In this document: in pieces, positions 1-6,031 of the stretch
Numbering within the stretch: position 1 is the stretch's first letter
Layout: each line of letters opens with the position of its first letter
Assembly (NCBI GenBank): GCA_048173955.1
Contig: DBEYOB010000179.1
Location: 1-12,375 of the forward strand
Source: CAZUFB01 sp048173955
Lineage (GTDB): Bacteria > Actinomycetota > Coriobacteriia > Coriobacteriales > UMGS124
Direction: 5' to 3'
DNA: 12,375 nt
Translations under genes and position numbers: made by a program
The notes under the pieces: model-generated
Database searches by the model: none
The model's input: only the letters and a program-made list of their open reading frames with translations
Told to the model about the DNA's origin: nothing

Positions 1-1187
1 CCACGTGCCACGTCATCAACGACCGCGACGACGTCGACGTCCACGTCTTCCCCAGCGCCGCCCAGGCCGCCCGCCGCGGCATCGTGCGCGCCGAGACGCC
101 GCTGCCGCCCTCCTGCGTCGAGGGCGCCGCGGCGGTCGAGCGCGCGGCGTCGTCGGATCCCGCGCCCTGCGTCGAGCTGCCCGGGGGGAGGTCCGTGAGC
201 GTTCTGGTGCCGACGAGCGACCAGTTCGCGGCGCGTCTGGGCAAGGTCGCCAAGCAGCGCGCGAAGTGGGCTGCCCGCGCGGGCGTGGCGTGCTACCGCG
301 TCTACGATGCCGACCTGCCCGACTACGCCGTGGCCGTCGACCTGTACGAGGGCGGCGCCTCGACGCCCGGCCGCTGGGTCGTGGTCGCCGAGTACGCCGC
401 GCCGCGCGAGATCGACGCGCGCCTCGCCGCCCGCCGCCTTTCCGACGTGCTCGCCATCGTCCCGGCGGTGCTCGACGTCGACCCCGAGAACGTCTTCCTC
501 AAGGTGCGCCGCCGCGCCAAGGGCGGCTCGCAGTATGCCGAGCGCGCGAGCCACGGCAGGACCGCGCTGGTCGAGGAGGGCGGGCTGGTCTTCGGGGTGA
601 ACTTCTCCGACCGCCTCGACACGGGCCTGTTCCTCGACCACCGCATCGTGCGCTCGATGATCCGCGACATGGCACCGCGCACGCGCTTCCTCAACCTGTT
701 CGCCTACACGGGCACGGCGACCTGCTACGCGGCCGACGGCGGCGCCTACCAGACCACCACGGTCGACCTGAGCAACACCTATCTGGCGTGGGCGCGCCGC
801 AACATGGAGCAGAACGGCTTCTCCGGGTCCGCGCACGAGTACGTCCAGGCGGACGTTATGGCCTGGGTGTCCGAGCAGCGTCGCACGGCCAACCGCTGGG
901 ACCTCATCTACGTCGACCCGCCCACGTTCTCGAACTCCGCGCGCATGAAGGGCCGCGGGTTCGACGTGCAGGAGGACCACGTCGAGCTGCTCATGGGGGC
1001 GTCGCGCCTGCTCGCGCGCGGCGGGACCATCGTGTTCTCGTGCAACCTGCGCGGCTTCAAGCTCGACCGCGACGAGCTGGAGCGCCTGGGTCTCGAGATC
1101 GAGGACGTCACGCCCGCGTCGATTCCCGAGGACTTCGCGCGCAACGCGAAGATCCACCACTGCTACCTGGTGCGGCGCGCGAGGTAG
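1..1187 (+). CDS. rlmL: 23S rRNA methyltransferase RlmKL, C-terminal part (5' end outside window)
   Basis: The frame is open from the first bases (codons from position 3), so the gene starts upstream; 394 residues are visible. E. coli RlmKL has about 700 residues. Its RlmL half makes m2G2445 and its C-terminal RlmK half makes m7G2069 in 23S rRNA, using S-adenosylmethionine in the cytoplasm. What is visible is mainly the RlmK half. It shows the family signatures CYRVYDADLPDY, DTGLFLDHR, the SAM-binding loop FLNLFAYTGTAT and the catalytic-site motif DPPTFSNS (915-938), and it ends with DFARN..IHHCYLV as in E. coli. A GTG at 84 is not a credible start, because coding-like sequence continues upstream of it. 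It ends in TAG at 1185-1187, and 242 bp with a strong hairpin follow. A stand-alone RlmK-like enzyme is possible but less likely. Confidence 0.88.
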   Translation, partial: TCHVINDRDDVDVHVFPSAAQAARRGIVRAETPLPPSCVEGAAAVERAASSDPAPCVELPGGRSVSVLVPTSDQFAARLGKVAKQRAKWAARAGVACYRVYDADLPDYAVAVDLYEGGASTPGRWVVVAEYAAPREIDARLAARRLSDVLAIVPAVLDVDPENVFLKVRRRAKGGSQYAERASHGRTALVEEGGLVFGVNFSDRLDTGLFLDHRIVRSMIRDMAPRTRFLNLFAYTGTATCYAADGGAYQTTTVDLSNTYLAWARRNMEQNGFSGSAHEYVQADVMAWVSEQRRTANRWDLIYVDPPTFSNSARMKGRGFDVQEDHVELLMGASRLLARGGTIVFSCNLRGFKLDRDELERLGLEIEDVTPASIPEDFARNAKIHHCYLVRRAR

Positions 1188-1271
1188 CGGCCGTTCGCCT
1201 GGTTTCGACGCGGTTCGGGCGCCGCGGTTGCGCAAAACGATTTATGATGGAGTCGAATAGCCCATGCGGAG

Positions 1272-1313
1272 GTTCCGCCGCGCCCCGGGCGCATCCCCAG
1301 GGCGCGGCGGAAC
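1272..1313. terminator. Perfect 14-bp inverted repeat, probable rlmKL terminator or leader hairpin
   Basis: GTTCCGCCGCGCCC (1272-1285) and its exact reverse complement (1300-1313) flank a 14-nt loop. The dyad lies 85 bp after the rlmKL stop and 117 bp before the ferredoxin start. No run of T follows on the plus strand, so a classical intrinsic terminator is uncertain. It could instead be an attenuator or an mRNA-stabilising leader structure for the downstream operon. A -10-like TATGAT lies just upstream at 1243-1248, without a convincing -35 box, which would place the dyad in the 5' leader. Confidence 0.5.
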
Positions 1314-1414
1314 GAGTTCAAGAAAGGCGGGGCCGGGCCGCGTGTCGCGCGGCGGGCTCCGGAGGGGGGTTCTCGCAAACCTGCTGCAGGGTGCCGATGG
1401 TTGGGGTGTGCGAC

Positions 1415-1422
1415 AAGGAGGT
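1415..1422 (+). promoter_or_regulatory. Strong ribosome binding site that fixes the ferredoxin start
   Basis: AAGGAGGT ends 7 nt before the ATG at 1430. The frame is open far upstream and contains other ATG codons (for example near 1397), so this near-consensus Shine-Dalgarno is what decides the start. Confidence 0.85.
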
Positions 1423-1429
1423 ACAGCAG

Positions 1430-2101
1430 ATGGGAGAGGGAACCAACGCCGCGCCTGCGGTGCCCGCGAAGGCGCGGGGCGCCACACGGCGCGAGGTGGT
1501 CGTCGGGGCCGTCGGTGCGGCCGTCATGGTGGGCCTGGGGGCCGGCGTCAAGGCCTTCGGCGGCAACGGGGGGCAGACGGTGAGACCCCCCGGCGGCCAG
1601 GACGAGGACCGCTTCCTGGCGCGCTGCACGCGCTGCATGAAATGCTACGAGGTGTGCCCGCAGCACGTGGTCGTGCCGGCGAACCTCGAGGAGGGGCTGC
1701 TCAACCTGCGCACCCCCTCGATGGACTTCCATGCCGGCTGGTGCGACTTCTGCAAGGACGCCAACGACGGCGTGCCCCTGTGCGTCGCGTCCTGCCCGAC
1801 CAAGGCGCTCGACGTGCCCGCGGGCGCCGCGCACGAGGACGTCATGATCGGCAAGGTCCTGCTCACGACCGACTGGTGCCTTGCCTACCGGCTCACGCAC
1901 TGCCGGGACTGCTACGAGTCGTGCGACTTCGACGCGATCGAGCTCGACGACCACGACCGTCCCCACCTGGTGCTCGACAAGTGCAACGGCTGCGGCGCGT
2001 GCGAAAACGCCTGCCGCTCGATGACCGCGGGCACGCCCAATCCCGAGGCGACCCACCGCGCCATCATCGTTGTATCCGTCGACCAGGGCAAGGAGGTGTA
2101 G
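1430..2101 (+). CDS. NapG/MauM-type periplasmic ferredoxin with four [4Fe-4S] sites and a Tat signal
   Basis: A 223-residue electron-transfer protein. The N-terminus carries a twin-arginine motif (TRREVV, residues 19-24) and a hydrophobic stretch to about residue 40, so it should be exported folded by Tat. Sixteen cysteines form four clusters: C66/69/72/76, C105/108/118/122, C150/158/161/165 and C185/188/191/195. Spacing and length fit the NapG/MauM family, which works with NapH to move electrons from menaquinol to a periplasmic reductase. The next gene encodes a NapH-like partner 4 nt after the stop, with its Shine-Dalgarno inside this gene's last codons, so the two are surely one operon. 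No napA, napB or other molybdoenzyme gene adjoins, so the acceptor is unknown and nitrate reduction cannot be assumed. Dimethyl sulfoxide-type or other respiratory partners encoded elsewhere are possible. Confidence 0.88.
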   Translation: MGEGTNAAPAVPAKARGATRREVVVGAVGAAVMVGLGAGVKAFGGNGGQTVRPPGGQDEDRFLARCTRCMKCYEVCPQHVVVPANLEEGLLNLRTPSMDFHAGWCDFCKDANDGVPLCVASCPTKALDVPAGAAHEDVMIGKVLLTTDWCLAYRLTHCRDCYESCDFDAIELDDHDRPHLVLDKCNGCGACENACRSMTAGTPNPEATHRAIIVVSVDQGKEV

Positions 2102-2105
2102 CCCC

Positions 2106-3332
2106 ATGGCACAGCATGACGTCATTGACGAGAAGCGCGAGGATGTTGCACCTGCGGCGACGCACGCCGCCGACAAGCCCGCGAAGAAGGGGGCCCGCAA
2201 GAAGAAGCAGCGCAGCGGCCTGAGCAAGCTGCGATCCGCCATGCCGGCGATCGTGCTCGTCGTGCTCGCGGCCGCGTTCGTCCTGCGGATCCCGCTCGGC
2301 AACCTCTCGTCGATCGGCCCGCTCGACATCTCGGTGATCTGCCCGATCGGCGCGCTGTCGACCCTGCTGGCGAGCAAGGCGTTCATCCCTCACGCGGTCA
2401 TCAGCCTCGTGGTCGTCGTGGTGCTCGTCGTCCTGTTCGGCCGGGCGTTCTGCTCGTGGGTCTGCTCGGTGCCGCTCATGCAGCGCATTTTGGGCGTCGA
2501 CCCGACCGGCAAGAAGAAGGCCAAGAAGAAGGCGGCCAAGGACGCGAAGAAGGCGGCCGCGGCCGACGCCTCCGACGCCCAGGTTGCCGCCGCATCCGCC
2601 GCCGCGCAGTCCGGCTCGTGGGAGGAGGCCGCCGTGCCCGCCGCTCCCGCCGTGGCGGCTGCCGCTGTGGCGGCCGCAGCCGACGCCGGGGTCTCCGCCT
2701 GCCCGTCGGGCGGCTCGTGCTCCTCGAAGGCCGGCGGGTGCTCGTCCTGCGCCCACCAGCGCCAGCGCCTCATCGACTCGCGCCACTGGATTCTGGGCGG
2801 CAGCCTGCTGTCCGCCGCGATCTTCGGCTTTCCGGTGTTCTGCATCATTTGCCCGGTCGGCCTGACGTTTGCCCTGGTGTTCCTCATCGTGCGCCTGTTC
2901 AGCGGGAGCGTCTCGTGGGCCCTGCTGGTCGTGCCGCTGATGCTGATCGTCGAACTGGTCTTCCTGCGCAAGTGGTGCCACCAGTTCTGCCCCATCGGCG
3001 CCCTCATGTCGCTGCTGTCGAAGTTCAACAGGACGTTCGTGCCGACGATCGACACCTCGAAGTGCATCGAGACCACCACGGGCCACACGTGCGGCCGCTG
3101 CACCAGCGTCTGCCCCGAGCACATCAACCTGCGCGACCTCGCCGCCAGCGAGCGCGGCATCAACGAGTGCGTGAAGTGCCGCCAGTGCGTCGACGTCTGC
3201 CCGAAGGGCGCCATCAAGATGCCGCTCGTTCCCAAGAAGAAGGGTGCGGGCGCCGGCACGGCGGGCCCGACGGCTCGCGGCCCCATCGCGGTGGGCGCCG
3301 ACGGGTCGGTCTCCCTCGACGAAGGGAAGTAG
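2106..3332 (+). CDS. NapH-like membrane iron-sulfur protein with an unusual Lys/Ala- and Cys-rich insertion
   Basis: 408 residues; the ATG at 2106 follows AGGAGG (2091-2096) by 9 nt. A basic N-terminus (residues 24-43) precedes a first membrane helix (about 46-62). Further helices lie at about 96-114, 229-248, 251-266 and 270-287. Paired-cysteine motifs typical of NapH/NosR/CcoG-type polyferredoxins are visible: VICPIGAL (79), FCSWVCSVP (116, 120), CIICPVG (246, 249) and CHQFCPIGAL (291, 295). Two [4Fe-4S] sites follow at C320/329/332/336 and C355/358/361/365, probably cytoplasmic. The family oxidises menaquinol and hands electrons to the NapG partner encoded upstream. Odd: residues about 136-216 form a KKAKKKAAKDAKKAA-type stretch, an Ala-rich stretch and a cysteine cluster (C199, 205, 212, 215), which ordinary NapH lacks. 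The C-terminal tail is Gly/Ala-rich and flexible. The function of the pair is inferred from family only. Confidence 0.86.
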   Translation: MAQHDVIDEKREDVAPAATHAADKPAKKGARKKKQRSGLSKLRSAMPAIVLVVLAAAFVLRIPLGNLSSIGPLDISVICPIGALSTLLASKAFIPHAVISLVVVVVLVVLFGRAFCSWVCSVPLMQRILGVDPTGKKKAKKKAAKDAKKAAAADASDAQVAAASAAAQSGSWEEAAVPAAPAVAAAAVAAAADAGVSACPSGGSCSSKAGGCSSCAHQRQRLIDSRHWILGGSLLSAAIFGFPVFCIICPVGLTFALVFLIVRLFSGSVSWALLVVPLMLIVELVFLRKWCHQFCPIGALMSLLSKFNRTFVPTIDTSKCIETTTGHTCGRCTSVCPEHINLRDLAASERGINECVKCRQCVDVCPKGAIKMPLVPKKKGAGAGTAGPTARGPIAVGADGSVSLDEGK

Positions 3333-3354
3333 ACGGCGAAGGGAAATAAACGGC
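3317..3354 (+). repeat. 17-bp tandem duplication at the stop of the NapH-like gene
   Basis: GAAGGGAAGTAGACGGC (3321-3337, containing the stop TAG) is followed at once by GAAGGGAAATAAACGGC (3338-3354), with 15 of 17 bases identical. It looks like replication slippage over the stop codon. Confidence 0.7.
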
Positions 3355-3380
3355 GAGGCAGACGGGGGCGGCGGCGCAAG

Positions 3381-3449
3381 GCCCACCCTCTGCGCAGGAC
3401 GGGCAAGCGGTCCGTCCCGCTCAGAGGGTGGGCATGCGGTCCGTCCCGC
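3381..3449. terminator. Long hairpin plus 20-bp direct repeat after the NapGH-like operon
   Basis: GCCCACCCTCTG (3381-3392) pairs perfectly with 3422-3433. Inside it, GGACGG (3397-3402) pairs with CCGTCC (3412-3417), giving one extended stem with two small internal mismatches. The segment 3401-3420 is repeated at 3430-3449 with a single mismatch (GGGCA(A/T)GCGGTCCGTCCCGC). Its position 49 bp after the operon's stop suggests a transcription terminator, although the nearest T-rich stretch (CTCTTTG) is about 30 bp further on. Rho-dependent or structural roles remain possible. Confidence 0.55.
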
Positions 3450-3485
3450 GCGGAGAAGCCCCTCTTTGTGAAAAGGCGAAGTTGC

Positions 3486-3524
3486 GAACGCCGCGTCCGG
3501 CACATCTGCCGCGACGCGGCGTTC
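3486..3524. terminator. Perfect 12-bp dyad between convergent genes
   Basis: GAACGCCGCGTC (3486-3497) and its exact reverse complement (3513-3524) sit between the convergent NapH-like gene (+) and the HAD phosphatase gene (-, stop at 3601). Read on the minus strand the stem is followed within about 10 nt by CCTTTTC, a weak T-run. It may therefore terminate the phosphatase transcript or act in both directions. Confidence 0.5.
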
Positions 3525-3600
3525 CCTGTTGATGTGCGATCTCTGTCGCGATCTCTGTTGGCCTGCCCGGCTGTTCTCCTTGCCTGGTTTTCCCGGAAGC

Positions 3601-4332
3601 CTACCGCCCCAGCACCAGGTCGACCACCTGCTGCGGTCGCTCGACGGTCCAGTCGGCGCCGGCCGCCTCCAGCTCGGCCTGTCCGCGGAAGCCCCACAGC
3701 ACACCGCAGGTCGCGATACCCACGTTCGTGCCGCAGGCGATGTCGACTTTGGTGTCGCCCACCATGAGGGTCGACGCGGGACCCGCCTTCAGGCGCCGCA
3801 TGAGGGCGCGCGTCATAGGTGGTTCGGGCTTGGCGGGCATGTCGTCGGTGCGCCCCTGGACCACGGTCAGCAAACCGCCGAAGTAGCGCTGCACGAGCGT
3901 CTCCGACTCGGCCTGGTTCTTGTTGGTGAGCACGCCCATGCGCACGCCGGCGGCGGCGAGCTCTTCGAGTGCCTCGGCGATGCCGGGGTAGGGGGCGGTG
4001 CGATCCTCCTTGTGCTCGCCATAGTAGGCGCAGAACTCGCGATAGGTATCCTCGACAAGCTTCTCGTCAGCAGCGAGCTCGGCCGGCATGAAGCGCGTTA
4101 CCAGGACGCGCTGGCCGTTGCCGACCTTGAGCTTGTATTCCTCTTCGGTGAAGGTGGGCCAGCCGTGCGCCTCGCACACGTGGTTGGCGGCGGCGGCGAG
4201 GTCGGCGATGGTGTCGAGCAAGGTGCCGTCGCAGTCCCACAGCACGCACGAGAAGCGCTTGCGGTCGGCGACGAGCTCCAATGCGGGCAGGGCGTCGAGG
4301 TCGAGGGCGGCGCAGGCGGATGATCTGGGCAT
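3601..4332 (-). CDS. HAD-superfamily hydrolase, phosphoglycolate phosphatase (Gph) type
   Basis: 243 residues. The start ATG at 4332 (minus strand) follows AGAAAGG by about 8 nt; the frame is open upstream but reads as low-complexity Arg/Pro sequence, so this start is preferred. All four HAD motifs are visible: DCDGT (D33 nucleophile, D35), T136 in VLTN, K168 in the AKPEPP segment, and GDTKVD (D193, D197). The C-terminal GVLWGFRGQAELEAAGAD matches the Gph/PGP subgroup. Such enzymes hydrolyse small phosphate esters in the cytoplasm; 2-phosphoglycolate is the usual guess, but substrate cannot be read from sequence (a pyrophosphatase of PpaX type is the main alternative). The first 25 residues precede the usual family start and may be a lineage extension. 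It stands alone, convergent with the NapH-like gene, with a long gene-free stretch upstream. A CATACT (minus strand, about 4385) is a possible but weak -10. Confidence 0.85.
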   Translation of the reverse strand: MPRSSACAALDLDALPALELVADRKRFSCVLWDCDGTLLDTIADLAAAANHVCEAHGWPTFTEEEYKLKVGNGQRVLVTRFMPAELAADEKLVEDTYREFCAYYGEHKEDRTAPYPGIAEALEELAAAGVRMGVLTNKNQAESETLVQRYFGGLLTVVQGRTDDMPAKPEPPMTRALMRRLKAGPASTLMVGDTKVDIACGTNVGIATCGVLWGFRGQAELEAAGADWTVERPQQVVDLVLGR

Positions 4333-4947
4333 GGCGGCTGCCTTTCTTCGGAAGACGTGGCGCGTGATGTGGCCGGTGCGAAGTATGGCATCGTTTTGCG
4401 GTCGCCTCGTGGAGGAAGGCCGGCGGTGCGGTGCAGGGCGCGGCGCGATGCGAGGTGAGCGCGGCGGGCGGTGCGATGGGGCCGGTGGCGCGGCGCGGCG
4501 GGGTGTCAAAGCGACGTTGTAGGAAGTCCTGACCCTGCCCTTCCAGAAATCCGGGGACCACTCGCTAAAAAACCGCCTTACTGCGCAAGCCGAGATGCCT
4601 GCCGAGCGCAATATATCACCCCGGAAGGCAATCGGTCCCGGGGCAATCTGGCGTTTTGCCTTTCCGACCTGCAGCGATGTCGAAATGCCAATCGCATGCC
4701 CGATGCCCATTGCGCCTCGCCGACCACCGCGTTGCCCTATGGCTTACACAACAAGGCGACTTTTTAGCGCGTGCCCCCTCGGATTCTGGACGGCGGCTTC
4801 CTGGCCGTCCGATTTACATGCAAATTTTAACTAAAAATATGCATCTCGTCACATCGGCTGCAAAAACCGCGCCGTTGCGTGATGCCCGCGGCAGCGTCGG
4901 CCGAATCATGCGCTGGCCGCAACCGGTCATTCACATCCAAGCGCTAG
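4333..4947. other. Gene-free stretch: G/C low-complexity block, then lower-GC sequence with dyads
   Basis: No open frame here has coding character. About 4410-4505 is a simple G-rich GCGGCG/GGTGCG-type block. From about 4520 the GC content falls visibly and stays lower to about 4870. A short stem CCCCGG (4619-4624) / CCGGGG (4638-4643) and a small GGCAA...TTGCC-TTT element follow (4642-4663). An AT-rich dyad is listed separately. The sequence looks like intergenic debris upstream of the dead transporter gene rather than a functional gene. Confidence 0.6.
4818..4844. promoter_or_regulatory. AT-rich 11-bp inverted repeat, possible relic operator or promoter
   Basis: ATGCAAATTTT (4818-4828) and AAAATATGCAT (4834-4844) are reverse complements except for one base, around a 5-nt centre (AACTA). 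TTTACA (4813-4818) overlaps its left edge as a possible -35 box. This AT-rich patch is striking in so GC-rich a region, and it lies about 105 bp before the first recognisable codon of the decayed binding-protein gene, so it may be that gene's old control region. Confidence 0.4.
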
Positions 4948-5562
4948 TACGCGTGGGAGGGCCTGTGCGACGGCAACTTCCGGCCTGCCCCCTCGATGCA
5001 GGGCTACATCCTCGACCCCGTGGTGGGTGCGCCCGAGTTCATGAACGGCGGGGGTGGCGAGCTGGGCATCGAGATGCCTGACGACTACACGCTCGTCGTG
5101 AACCTGCGCGTCCCGTTCGCCGACTTCGACGCTGCCGGCTACCCGCTGGGCGAAGACGGGTCGTGCGGGCTGTCGCTCACGGTCTCGTGCGCGAGCTCGT
5201 CGGTCAACACGAACATCCTCTCAATGGTCCAGGCCGACCTCGCGGCATGCGGCGTCGACCTGCAGATTCAGACATTCGAGAGCGCCGCGTACATGAACGC
5301 CATGCAGTCGGGCGACTTCCAGATCGGCCGCAGCGGCATGACGACGCTCGTCCCGACGCCCTATCAGGTGCTCCAGGTGCTGTTCTACACGGGCACGGGC
5401 GACAACTACTCGGGATACTCGAACGCTATCGTGGCTGAGGACTTTTCCGTCATCCCGCTGTTCTTCCTCACGCTCAACTCGGTCGTGTCGAACAGGGTCA
5501 ACAACCTGTACCTGAATCCTATCTCGTTCGCGCGCTTGATGCGCTGCTGGCTGAGCGCTTAA
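4948..5562 (+). pseudogene. Decayed ABC-transporter peptide-binding protein (SBP family 5, OppA/DppA type)
   Basis: Recognisable pieces of an oligopeptide-binding lipoprotein occur in order in one frame, but with large parts missing. YAWEGL, which begins directly after an in-frame TAG (4945-4947), is followed by an EFMNG segment, LGIEMPDDYTLVVNL (the family's DDYTL strand), a jump to SLTVSCASSSVNTNILSMVQ, then GVDLQIQTFE, YMNAMQSGDFQIGRSGM, FYTGTGDNYSGYSN, and finally EDFSVIPLFFL and YLNPISFARL. The family is normally about 520-600 residues; only about 205 remain. The signal peptide and most of the N-terminal lobe are absent, and internal in-frame deletions must be inferred between blocks. 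The ATG at 4996 has no credible ribosome binding site. No permease or ATPase genes are adjacent. A short expressed remnant cannot be excluded but is unlikely to bind peptides. Confidence 0.8.
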
Positions 5563-5606
5563 GGGCTGCCTGACGGAGGCTGTCCTGCCAGGGTGTTCGG
5601 CCGAAG

Positions 5607-5672
5607 CGTTCAATATCGCCGAAAATGGTTATCAAGCATTGACACATCAACCAGTCAGGGCGATATTGAACG
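5607..5672 (-). repeat. 66-bp palindromic repeat, copy 1 (inverted)
   Basis: The ends CGTTCAATATCGCC (5607-5620) and GGCGATATTGAACG (5659-5672) are exact reverse complements. Inside, TGGTT pairs with AACCA and further with short TGTCAA/TTGATA arms, so the whole unit can fold into one bulged hairpin. Its reverse complement aligns without gaps to 5871-5936, with 45 of 66 bases identical by my count. It lies 44 bp after the decayed binding-protein gene. Confidence 0.75.
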
Positions 5673-5870
5673 GTACAGATGGGAGCGCGGGCTGCCGAGG
5701 TCGGCGACCGTGCCCCCATCCTTTTGGCATGCGTTGCCGTTTGTCTTTCAATAGCGCGACTGACCTGCGCTTTTACTTTTCCACATCCGCCGCGTCTGCC
5801 AATGCGGCGTACGAAAAGAGCGGTACGGGGGGGTGGTGCGGACGAGCAGTTGAGGAAGGGTCGCCCAATT

Positions 5871-5936
5871 CGTTCAATATCCGGCCTACTGGTTGTCAAC
5901 TCAACATTTGATAGCCAAAAACTGCGTTTTTGAACG
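5871..5936 (+). repeat. 66-bp palindromic repeat, copy 2
   Basis: It shares the outer ends (CGTTCAATATC... and ...TTGAACG) and the interior core (ACTGGTTG, TCAA, TTGATA, CCA) with copy 1 in the opposite orientation. TGGTTGTCAA (5890-5899) can pair fully with TTGATAGCCA (5908-5917) when two G-U pairs are allowed. A nested perfect hairpin CAAAAAC-tgc-GTTTTTG sits at 5916-5932. It lies 95 bp beyond the stop of the LuxR-type gene and might also serve that transcript's 3' end. Confidence 0.75.
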
Positions 5937-6031
5937 GTTGCCAGCCCACCCGTCGCCCGCCCGCTTGCAAGCCACCCCATCCGCGAACCCGCTCGCAAGT
6001 CCGCCCACAAGTCCACCCGTACCGTGTCGCC

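Larger units (their letters stand above)
5563..6031. other. Gene-free stretch carrying two copies of a 66-bp repeat
   Basis: There is no credible gene. The two repeat copies (5607-5672 and 5871-5936) are about 200 bp apart, with unremarkable sequence between them. After the second copy, 5937-6031 is a C-rich, poorly structured stretch with a degenerate 12-bp tandem unit (GCAAGTCCGCCC at 5995-6006, ACAAGTCCACCC at 6007-6018), immediately downstream of the LuxR-type gene's stop. Confidence 0.6.

Noticed and set aside
5..1429. Upstream extension of the ferredoxin reading frame to the start of the window
   Set aside because: It runs through rlmKL in a wrong frame and is Arg-rich. The Shine-Dalgarno at 1415-1422 and the Tat signal fix the start at 1430.
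1430..3332. Naming the pair as the nitrate reductase accessory genes napG and napH
   Set aside because: No napA, napB or other nitrate reductase genes are in the window, and related pairs serve other reductases, so I kept the family name without the symbol.
1163..3704. Long minus-strand frames opposite the NapGH-like genes
   Set aside because: The translations are Arg/Ala/Asp-rich low complexity without motifs, and the plus-strand reading has 16 correctly spaced cysteines in the first gene alone.
4471..5081. Several short open frames of 60-140 codons between the phosphatase gene and the pseudogene
   Set aside because: They have mixed codon use, no ribosome binding sites, no recognisable domains, and overlap each other in different frames.
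5607..5936. A CRISPR array or an insertion sequence bounded by the 66-bp repeats
   Set aside because: There are only two diverged copies in opposite orientation, with one non-coding spacer of about 200 bp, no transposase frame, and no matching target-site duplication.
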